64,000 nucleotides of DNA from positions 10,726,001 to 10,790,000 of the forward strand of contig NC_079882.1 in assembly GCF_029227915.1 (NCBI RefSeq). Direction: 5' to 3'. This DNA comes from Hydractinia symbiolongicarpus (taxonomy: Eukaryota > Cnidaria > Hydrozoa > Anthoathecata > Hydractiniidae). This document shows positions 14,601 through 26,600 of this stretch, one piece after another. Every line of letters begins with the position of its first letter. Position 1 is the first letter of the stretch. Below the pieces are notes generated by a model. It did not search any database and was not told the DNA's origin. It saw nothing but the letters and a program-made list of their open reading frames with translations. The translations under genes and the position numbers were made by a program.

Positions 14601-17600
14601 TTAACCCAATGGAAAAAAGGGGAGAAATTACTTTCTTCATATCTTACGATAAACATGAAAAACCATGGGAGGAATACAATGAGTCTTCTACAACTTTCAC
14701 TGTTCCTGGTAGTCAGCTGAACGCATCGATTTACAACTTAAATAATTATACTATGTATCGAATAGAAATTTATGGTATGGGAAGAGAAGGAATTGGACCT
14801 TCAGTAACAAGTGACATGCTAACACCTGAAAATGGTAAAAACATCGCATTACTTCTTGTAGTCCCTTTTTTATTCGTATGGACTCGTAGACTTGTACTAA
14901 AGTGTTTGCTTCCAGTGTGCCAGGTTATTGTCCAGAAAATTGTTTATTAAAAAGCAGTGCAGGATTGATATCTTAGGCTGCCCAATTGATCAGTCACGCC
15001 GCTAAGGAAACCTTAAATACACTGTAACTGGTGTCTTCATTGGTAATAGTACCAGCAGAAATTGTGCAAGGAGTACTTTTCTAATAAACTACCATTTTTA
15101 GATGTTTAAACATTTAAATTAGAAACGAAAATTTTCGGACGAACAAGCTTTCGGATTTTTTTGTCCGAAAATTTTTCCGTCCGAAAGTTTTTTATCCGAA
15201 AATTTTTTTCTAATTTTGTTTAAAAAGGCCCAGTGCATAAAAATTATATATAGGTAATCAGAAAATTAAAACTGCAGTTTTTGAACTTATTATTTTCGTT
15301 ATTTTCACATTTGGCCGAGGCTCTATCTATAAAGTTGGATCCTGAACACCCTTTTTAGATCTTGATTGAATATATGTACAATTTAAATGCTTCTACCCTT
15401 TTTTTTGTGTCATTTCCCGTAATCATTACTTTTGAAATTTGGTAAAAATTCGTTCAAAAGACTTACCCATATATTTTTTTGACTTTATAAATGTTGTCCG
15501 AAAATTTTTCAGCTGAAATAAAAAATTGTGTCCGAAAGTTTTTCCGCCGAAACATTTTAGTTCTTAATGTATTCTACATACCTGTTGAGTTTCATTTTTA
15601 ATTTTACTGTTTAGTTCCATTATATTATATTAATAACAAACTATGTAACTTGATCAAATCTTATAAAAACCTTCATCCTATATGCATGTTAAGTTTAATT
15701 TTTAATGTTTAGTTCCATTATATTCTCCACAAATTACATATGCAAATAACATTAGCAGTTCAGGAATAAATGTGAAATTTACGAAACTACCTCAATCATC
15801 GTGGCAAGGTGAACTATTAGGTTACCATGTTTATTACCAACATGCAGATGGACCTACCAATTGCACTGCTGGACAAATATGTAAGAATATGGAGTTTACA
15901 GATTGCATTGGTAATGATATAAATACTTGTGATGTTACAGAACTCGATCTGCATACAAACTACAGTGTATGCATTGCTGGTTACACGAGTGCTGGAGCAG
16001 GACCAATGAGTGAATGTGTTTATGTAGTTACTGATACGTTTGGTAAGTCTAGGCTTAAGCAGCTTTTAATATCTATTTGTAGTTTACAATAGCTACTTTC
16101 AAGGACAGAAAGATTGTGCTAAGAAATGTTACTGCGAAACATAATTATTTATTCTCGCGTCTAACATCTTTAGAGGAATTTACTTTGTTTTGTTAAATAG
16201 TTGATGGTAATTGGACGGAATGGGGAACATGGGGCAACTGTGATAGGAGCTGTGCAAATGGTACTGAAGCTAGGTTACGATTTTGCATTAACCCAATACC
16301 AGCAAAAGGTGGAGCCAATTGCTCTGGCTTAGATGTTGAACGAAGACCATGTAATGATTTTCCTTGTCCAGGTTAGCCCTATACATATTTTAAGTAGTGT
16401 TCGCAAAACTTCGTCACCACATGACTATAACTAACTTGTTTTAGGTTTCTATCTTGCAAAACCCTTAACTGATTGTACAGAAACATGTGAGAATCTTGGA
16501 AGTAAATTTGCGTGCTCTAATATTATTGATACGGAGAATACAACGCATGTATTTGAAACATCTATCAGTGGATATGATTATACTGATATACAAGGCGTGA
16601 CTTGTTCTCCTGATGATTCTCAAAAGACATTTTTAAAGGAACACGATCCTTTTTTCTTTATTGATGGAAATATTTGCTCTGGATATGCACGAGTTCCTGG
16701 TCGAATCAAATGTTCTGTTGGTGGCAAGTTAAGTGAAACGATTCGACGACTCTGTTATTGCATCGATAAAGGTATTAGGAATTTTTATTATAGTTGTTGA
16801 TTTGTGTGATTGCAGGTAATTACAATACTAATTAGGACGGACCGGCTTTAATGTTATTGTTTTTTTCCGGCAGAAACAATGTCTTACACATCCTGGGCTA
16901 TATGGAGTCCTTGTTCTGTGTCTTGTGCTGGCGGATTATCACAGCGCTTTCGTACATGTTTGTTAGAAAGTGGTTGCAACAAAACACTAGATGCCAAGGA
17001 TTGCAATACACAACTGTGTCCAGGTATGTGAAAATTAATTAGTTACAAAATCATTCGTACCTATTTATCTCTATAATAATAGCCGTCGTCTGTCTGTCTC
17101 TGCGCAACATGGCGGAGCAAGTAGCGAGACCCGCCAAAAATCCCCGCGGCCCTGCAGCTTTATTTCGAATCCCCGGCAGACCCCGTTTTTTTTACCGGCC
17201 TTGCTTTGCCGCTCATTGTAATAAACCAATCACGAGGCTCCATTTTCACTAATGACCAATCCAAGTGCTTCGCGGCCTCAACATGCCGACGGGAGGAAAC
17301 ATGCTACCCCTACGAAGGCCATTTTGGTTTGGAAGTGATGGTGTGAAGTTTGTAGGTTTCCTTTCAATCCTCCTTATTTCTTCTGAGTACTTTTTATCCT
17401 ATAGGATTATTTAGTTTGTTTTCACATGTTAAGGTGAATATTTCATCACGTTTTCTAGCTACGTATAAATCTTAAACAAACCAATTTTAAGTTTTTGGCT
17501 AGCTACAAAACGTACATTTTGAGGCAGCTAGCTATAGCTAGCTTTATTTATTCCTATTCTTTTAAAGTTTTTATTCAGTTTGGTATATTGTTCTTTATTT

Positions 17601-20600
17601 TTATGTTGAAGTTGGGTCTACCTATCTAGCTCCTTTTAGCTCTACCTCTGGCTAAAAAGTGAAAATAGCTAAATGCAGTTATAGGAAGCTACCAATTTTA
17701 TTACTGCTATGAAAGCTTATGCTGAAAAATAAAATTGCTGAGTATATATTTTTTTAGCTGAACTTGATAACGACAGGCGGTTTCCTGATTTTTTTTAAAC
17801 TGAAGTCGCGATAAAGTTTTTTTAAAAATGGTGTTATGCCTATACTCATGTGCGACACAGTCTAGATGTACTAAGCGCTTAGTCCGGTGGTAACAACGGG
17901 CTGTTTCCTGTGTTTCTGTTTAACCGAAGTTGTGATAACGTTTTTTACAGAAAAAAAGTACACACTGTTTACCTATACTAAGCGCTCAGCTTAACATTTT
18001 TTTGAACTTTTCCCGGGAACATTCCCTGAAAAATAAAGAAGGTTGGCCAGCTGCTTTCGCTATGACGGGGTAACATTGAATTGTAATCTGGGTTTTTATT
18101 TGACCTAAGTTGTCGAAAGTTATTTTTTGAATAGTATATTACACCGGAAACACCATAAAGTTGTGTGCACTTCACTTGATTTTTTACACACTATATGGCT
18201 GTACTAAAGCGCTTTACCTGAATGTGTGGCACAGTTGACGGTTCTTATTAATCACTCAATCTGGTGTTTAACGCTGGGTAACACAGCTACTTGTGGCTTA
18301 ACCCGGCGATTCAACAGAGTGTATTCTGTGTTTTGTAAACCAAAGCTTCAATAGTTTTTTTGAATAGGGTCAGCCTAAACGCATGTGTCGCACGATGTCT
18401 CTTTAATAATAGCCGTATTTTGTCTGTCTGTCCGCGAAAGCCGCTTCCTGTTACGGAAACACGAAATGCGGTATATAAAGGACGGGCGACCCCGTGGATT
18501 TTTCCACGGGTTAACGGCTAGTGTCTTATTATTGTGAGTATTTTTTATTAGTTGATGGTCAGTGGAGTGCGTGGACAGGATTCGGGGAATGTTCCAAATC
18601 ATGCGGTCTGGGAAGTAACACTCGAAGTAGATATTGTAATTCACCACCTGCATTATTTGGAGGAAAGAAATGTGAGGGAAAGGACTCAGAATCTATTGAT
18701 GGATGCAACCCAAACCCATGCCCAAGTAAGGAATTCGCCTATAAATTAGTTTACTCTACTTTCGAAGACTGTGGTTAATGCCAGATAATATTTTATCACT
18801 TGACATTTAAAGGAGATGGCCAATGGAGTGCGTGGTCATTCATAGGTCTATGTACTCGACCATGTGGTGCTGGTGGTGTACAAGTAAAAAGACGTTATTG
18901 TAACAATCCAGAACCAATGTATGGTGGACACTTATGTAATGGGCCAAAGGAAATTCAATATCCATGTAATGAGGATGTGCTGTGCAGAGGTATATTGCTT
19001 TACATGAATTCATTTAGTATATATATTTACCTTTTTACTTATAAGAAACTTTTTGTTGCAGAAATTGGAGTAAACTTCTTGATAAAGATGACCAACGAGA
19101 CTTGGCATTACACTATGCATTACGATAACTCTGTCAAAGGGAGAAAAGTCCGAAGTCATCTGATTAACGAGGTATGTAAATTTGTTTAGTTGCAACAGGA
19201 TTTTCTTTCACTTAGACTATCATTACTTTTTATCTTGTTGTTTAGGTGATGGCTGTTATGTCAAATAGTTACGTTGGTTTATCTGTAGTTAGTGATGTTG
19301 TAGTACATGAAATGAGGTAATGTTATAACAAGTACATATAGAACGCCAAAGCTGGCATAATTAAACACGTATAGAACGCCAAAGCTGGCATAATTAAATA
19401 GGTAATACTTCGATAATGATTGTTGTTATTCAGTCTGTGAATATTTAACGTTAAAGTCATCATTTAGTTCATGCATTGTATCATTCTGGGCCAATACTTT
19501 GCCATTTGGTGGCGACATTTTTTCATTCGTTACAAGTATTATGACATTTGATACCAATATTTTATTTATTTTCAATACGCTGAAAAACTATCATTCGCAT
19601 ATTATTTCCAATTCGCTTAAAAAATAACATTTTGCTGTATGTAGATAACAATACAAAAAAGAAAAAATGTGTGAATGTTGTTTTTTGAGCGAATAAAAAA
19701 ACTGCAAAAGCAAATAGTTAACGTAAAACATCACGCATACACGAATGAAAAATGTTGGCACGAAATGACATGATATTTGTAGTGAATAATAAATTATCAA
19801 TACCGATTGATGAAAAGTCAGCATCACATCAGGCAAGGTCACTAACGAATTATAAATTATTAAGACAGGATGATAAAATATCATCAATTATAAAATATAA
19901 TTACTGGAGTGTAATAATAGTAATTTATGGCAGCTATAGTGATCCATAGATGCAAATTTATTGTTTCATGCGGTACGTTTTTTTTATACGAACATTAAGC
20001 CACATACCTAAAGTACGTTTCTTTTTTTAGCCGGGGTAGTGTAATTGCAAATTTTACAGTCTTCTATCATGGCAACCCATTCGCCGAAACATTGATTTTA
20101 CAAAATGCTATTGATGATATCGGCTTCATAAACACGATACCAGTTGAAATGCTATCTATAACATCGGACAGTGGTAATTGTCGTATTAATTTTTATGTTG
20201 AATTCAATTGAAATGTACTGTATTATAAATGCGCACCCCTTCTTATAATATTATACGTATTTGGAGTTAAATCAGTAAGATAGTGTTTTGTCATTTACTT
20301 CTAAATATTTTATAAAGTAGGTTAGCCTGTACAATATTTGATTGTATATCCAACTCTTTGTAAACTTCACTGTTGAGTCGATTTCCTAAGTCGGAGCCAA
20401 ACATTAAAAAAAAAACTACTAATTCACCATTTATAACATAAGCAGGATAAATTTTGCACTTCCACAAGTTTTTTCTCTAGTTATGTATTTTATGTTATAG
20501 CGAAATTCTCTGAGACCATTTTTAATATATGTTACCGTACAAGCTTACGACCGACTTTACGAATTGCGGGAATGAAGCAACAGCGCAATTTCTTCGCTTT

Positions 20601-23600
20601 TAGTAGACTGATTTTATTTTCCATTGCTGATTTGTCGGTGACATTTTTATTCACCGTTGGTTATAACATTAGATTAACCCTAACCCTAAGCAGGATAAAT
20701 TAAAAACAATTTCATCGCACCTTTGAATTCTAATAATTGAAAATCGAAAATCATCGTTTTTTCGTAAACGTTTTATTTTTTATATGCTTGGAATGAAATA
20801 GAAAATTGTTAAGTACAAGTATGAAGTCGTTTGTCGGTGCGTAGAAATTAGTATGTATAATTTAAACTCTAAATTTGCATGGAAATTATTATGTTCAAAA
20901 ATACGTACAAAAGTATATGGTCAGGTATTTTTTCGTTTTGACAACACTTTACCTTCTGTGAAATAACAGTGTGGAAAATAATAGATTTGTAATGATGTAA
21001 AACGTTGATTACATTCTTTTAGTGCCAAGCAACGCACCTCAGTTCACAGCAACTTCTACCGTATTTGACAGAATTTTTATCAGTTGGAAAAATGATACTG
21101 AATGGGCTATTCCAGAAGAGTTTTCAATGTATTACGTATTTTATCGTGATTTGACTGTTCCGAATGTGAATTGGACATCGCTTACTACTGTGAATAAATC
21201 TACAGAGATAACTGATCTGAAAGGTCACACTCTGTATGGGATTCGTTTGGTAGCTGGAATATCTGATGCCAATGGTATTGCATCAATGGAACTAAAGGTT
21301 CGGACAGCTGAAGGAGGTAGTTTTTTATTCTGTTTCCTTATCTTGACGTGCACAACAGGTACAACTGGAAAATAAATTTACCAAGTCCTAGAATTACCGA
21401 GCATTTTTTTCGCATTTAGTTCCATTTATCGCTCCACCAAATTTTATTTATCAAGAAATGAGCCCGACCTCAATATATTTGGAATGGGGTGAGATACCGG
21501 AAAAAGAAGTCCCAGGAACTTTGCTTGGTTATAAAATTGTTTATGGAATATTGGGTAGCAATTTAACTCGTGACACAACAACTGCAGCTAATATGTTACA
21601 AAGAACATTAAATAATTTAAAACCCGCTTCATGGTATCTTTTTACGATTTATGGTTACACTGTCGCTGGCAATGGTCCAGTTTCTTTTATTACTTTAAAA
21701 ACAGCATTTGATGGTAGGCATCTATTATTAATATCTTTGATAGTAGCAACCCTAAATATTTTCTTATCATCTCTTTTTCCGCCGTTCTCGAGTTGTTTTG
21801 AGTACTTCTTTTTACATATTTAAGCACCTGGAGTAGCTCCACCTAAGGTCGCTTGGGAAGATCGATTTTCATCATACCAGATAAAAATAACTTGGAATCC
21901 CATACCAGCAGAAGAGGAAAATGGTTATGTGGTTGGATATAAGATCAAATACGTTCTTGTACGTCAAGCAGATATAGACGTGACAGTAGGTGAGACGCCA
22001 TCAGTCAAACAAGTTGATCGTTTTACATTCTCTGCGTATATAGATGACTTATCCCCTTACTCGATGTATAAATTTGAAATCTTTGCGTTTGCTAAAGAAG
22101 GAGATGGCCCAGCTTTCACATTTACAGCTGGTATGTATGTTTTTTTCTCGTACGATGTTTTTCATCCAGTGATGATTGATCTATAGATGTCATTTAGTTT
22201 GGTTATAATTTATTCCAAGTGGTATTTTTTTTGTTGTTGTTTTTAATTTTAGCATTAATACTTGCAGCACAAAAAATACAAATGTTAAGATGTTATGCAT
22301 TTAACATTTAGAAACATGCAGATGTCCTCAAAACATTTATGCGAATTTCTATAGCTTGAAACCATACATTTATCATGATAAAAGCAAAGGCAGGGACACT
22401 CAAGGTTTTTTTCCCCAGCTATTAACAACCATATTGAAAAACGTATGCACGAATTGCAAAGCATACACTATTCCAAAAATTTACTTTGATCGAACAGTAA
22501 CTGGTCATTCTGCAGAGAAACTGAAGTCACAACACATGAAAGAAGACATCGGATCAACAGTGCAGTTAAGCATGCCCGTCTATGGCAAATTTGCAATAAG
22601 GAGATACGCTGGTATCTATCCATACATAGGTATTGTAAAAACACAAGGAAGTGCAGCTATTATGTACGATCAAAAGGTGAGAAGATATCAGATGAAAGAC
22701 TTGTTAAGAAATGTAGTTGCATCATGGACAACCGTTGCAATAATGGTACTGTTGTCCATAATATGTGGATGGTTACTATGGTTTACTGTAAGTAGTTTAT
22801 TTATACTGAAAACTCCTATATTTCAAGTCCACTTTGCATGTGTTTAACATTTTTAGGAACAATCTTCTTCCGCGAGTGATTTAACGTTGGATAACTGTTG
22901 GAGAGGAGCTTTACAAGGAATGTGGATGGCATTTATAACGATGGGAACTGTGGGGTATGAGATGATTTTCTTTCTTGTTGTGTACACTATTTAGCATAAG
23001 TTACGGAATATTTCATCAGGACTGTGATTTAATCTAGATTCACCTATGTATACACACCATCCGGATAAACTATCTGCCGCACGTAGTGTAGTGGGTTCGT
23101 CTGCGTCTCTTATTTCTAGGAGCTACCAGACAGTATGTTAGCGATGAGGAAAGTAGTTCTTCAATATGACACTGTGATTTGTTATTCTTTCTCATGGTTA
23201 TTTTAGATATGGCGATTACAATCCGAGTACGAACGCATCAAAGGCTTTATTGATATACTGGACATTGCTTGGCCTAATCATGACCAGTATTTTTATTGCA
23301 TCGATTTCAACAAATTTGGTGTCGAGCAATTTACAACAAGAAGTTATATTATATGGTGTTCAAGTATGTTCCACAATTTAATTATTTCGGCAAAAATGAA
23401 ATTACCTTAATAAATTAACAACTCAGCACATAAACGCACAAGAAACTAACATAGTTTTTTTAAAAAATCACGTTTAGGTAGCATGAAACTTAAGGCTGTT
23501 TTATTTAATATCGCAAAAAAAAGATCATAAGTTGCCTGTTTCTTAATCTCTAATCACATAAATGGCTTAAAATCAACTATAGCACCACTTCTGTTTTCTT

Positions 23601-26600
23601 TAACTGCACGAATCACTCCAGCTGCTTTCTAAATATTTGACATTGTCCTACACCCTTCGTATTTTTAAGTTTGCAATCCAGAATATGTTGAATATTTCAT
23701 TAATTCTCAAGTTATTCGTAAGGAACTACTTTGAGCAAATGTGAAGGGAGTGATATTTTGTTTTCTGATGATATTTTGTTATTTTAAGGGACGACTTGTT
23801 TTAGATGGATAGATTTTTCGGACCATGTCTGGTGCATTGAATGTCAAATCTTAGTTTTGGCATTCAATGCATCAGTTTTGCTATTTATAGATTTTACCGG
23901 AAGTATCAGCAATCATACAACGCGAGGCTGTTAACATTAGCATTCTTTCGTTGCATGTATACTTCATGGAAAGAAAGTGTTTGCGAAAAAGGCTTTCGCA
24001 GATCAGTTTTAATGCAAATTTTTTTACATTTTCCTGGAAGAACTTTTGAGCTTTCCTCTAGTTCCATCTAGATGTTATGAATTTTATGTTATAGCGAAAT
24101 TCTAATTAAAATATGTTGCGGGAAAAACTTTGTGGTTTATGACTGATCTTACTTTTTGCGGGAATAAAGCGAAAGCGCGCTTTCTTTCTTTTAGTAGATT
24201 ACACTAACAAGTCATTACTGACTTGTTGGTGAAATTTTCATACTTAATTGGCTTATTTTTTTCTGAACAAACTCGTACATGTATGGATGGTTTATACGTG
24301 TAGATTCCACACATTTTTTGGTGTCATGTATAGGAACGCTTAAGCCTAGTTCACGCCAGTGACTTCTAAATAGAAATTCACTCACTGAGGTTCGTTATTC
24401 TTTAAAACCCCTACCGCACTAAAAAGATGATATTTATTCTGATAAACTATTAACTGTCGTTCAATTATGTACAGACACTGTACTGAATTGTTAAAAAGTC
24501 TAAAAATGATGTTAGAATATGAAAAATCAAATTAGAGTTTATCTAATATTTAACACACAGTAAGGAAAGTCGTTTCATACTTTGGTTTAAACAATGCGTC
24601 CCTATAATAAGGATTCCTTTTTTCAGTCAGTACATATTTTACACCAAATCTTCGCTTAAACAGTAAATAAAATAGGCTTTGTTCAGAAATTATTAGTACG
24701 TATAATATGTTATATATTATAATAGATTATTATTATTATTGCATATAGGTTGCTGTTATTCCTGGGACTGCAGAGTATAGTTTAGCTGTTGCACGAAACG
24801 CAAAGATATACAACGTAAGTCGACCGATAGATGTATTGGAAGCTGTCAGCAAAGACATTGTTCCGATTGGTCTGCTCGATGCATACACAGCAACTAGTTA
24901 CAGTGACCACCTAAAGAAAATGACTCTTACTGTAAAGAAAATATTTGACACAAACAGTGGATATGGAACAGTGTTGTCGGGAGGCTTGGAAAGCCTTGAA
25001 GACGATGTTCGCAGTTATGTTGACGCAAATCAGGGGAGCATTAGTGCGTTCATTAGCAGTCAGACAGATGTTTTAAAAGTAGGTTCACTTTTCAAGATAT
25101 TTTTGAATTGTTTCAGATGAAGCGGTTTTGTTATTAATTTTCGAAATACTTTTGAAATAAAAAATATATGTAGAGCTTCAAGTTAGTTGATATTTCTAAC
25201 CATTGAAGTGGTTTCTCATTTCTTAAAGATACATTATACATCTATTAACCATGTCCATAATACTGTCTATACTCCTATACTGCGAAATAAAATTGTATGA
25301 AAGTATTTATTTTCTAAAAGCCAGATAAATTTCCTATCGAGTAGTGTTATTTTGCCATAAAATAACTATGAAGACGTAAAAAATTATCAAACATCTTTTT
25401 TAAGTTGCCGACACTCGAGCCTAAAAGGTATAGACATTTTTAAGCTTATTGCATAAAAACCACACTATTCAAGTCTACTCCACTAGAGTACTAAATCGGT
25501 GTCTCGGTTTTGCAATTTATGGTCTAGCCTCAAATTTATATTGAAAAGTTGATTTTCGTAATTCTCCTTTGTACTTTTTTACATTCACGGTATCATAAAA
25601 TTTTAACAATTTATTTTTCAGTAAAAACTGACACGGTTTAAAAGCTTAATTTTATCTCCATATTTATAAATGCTTGTACCTTTTAACTTAAAACGTTGTG
25701 GTGTATCAAGCAAAAAGACAATCCAGCTTCAAACTTTATAAACAAATTACAAATATTTTTCTTATCAAAAACTTATATTTTTTATTTATAAATATTCTAT
25801 AAATTATAAACTTTCCAAAGATATTGAAAGCCAAAATTTGACAAATATTTTTTTGTTATAAAGGACAGAAACAACATTTTCATGTTGTTTCAAGGCTAAT
25901 ATAGGTCTCTTGGACTACGTTCCAAGATGCGCTATTGCTTGAATAATACCAAATCTGGTTAGTATGGGAAAATCAGTTTGGTTTTGTGAACTGACAAAAC
26001 TAAAATTAAAATCGATCTAAGGATTTTGGACTTGAAAGTTATTAATGGGTCCTTTTTTTTTATTTGCAAAAGATATCAGATGGTTTTCCCGAAATAATCC
26101 AACAACACTACTTTTAAAGGGGCTACGAAACTGTTGTTGGTTCTCGGCTTTAGTGACTTGCACGAAAGTCCAGCTAATGGCGGTAGAAAGGTTTATGACC
26201 ACTGAGAACAAAACAACAACTTAAGTCATCTTAAATATCATATTGAGCATCCAAATATAACAGAAAATCAAAGAGAAGTGTCCTACACATATGGTTATGG
26301 TTATCCATGATTTATTCGATAAAAGTACTTACCTTGATTTTAACTCATACTTTCTAATAAAATAAACTTCAAACCTTTTAAACTACCTAGCTTTATCCTT
26401 TGAAATTTTGCATAGAAACGTAAGTTTATTGTCTAAGCCAGTCAAAGCAACAACAATGACTATAAAATCTCTTAAGAGGAATTAATTCCTTTCTTGAAGC
26501 TAGTAACATATTATTTTTTAACAAACACAACTCTCGTGTTGTCTCTGTTCCCTCGTCAAAGCAAACTTTTGATTAACTGATATTTAATATATTTAACAGA

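Noticed and set aside
20681-20697. TAACCCTAACCCTAA, telomere-like repeat
   Set aside because: Only about two units, inside an intron; expected by chance or from short interstitial repeats.
23060-23140. Possible tRNA-like/SINE stretch (GTAGTGTAGTGGGTTCGTCTGC)
   Set aside because: It has an A-box-like look but no B box at proper distance and no matching second copy apart from the tandem duplication.
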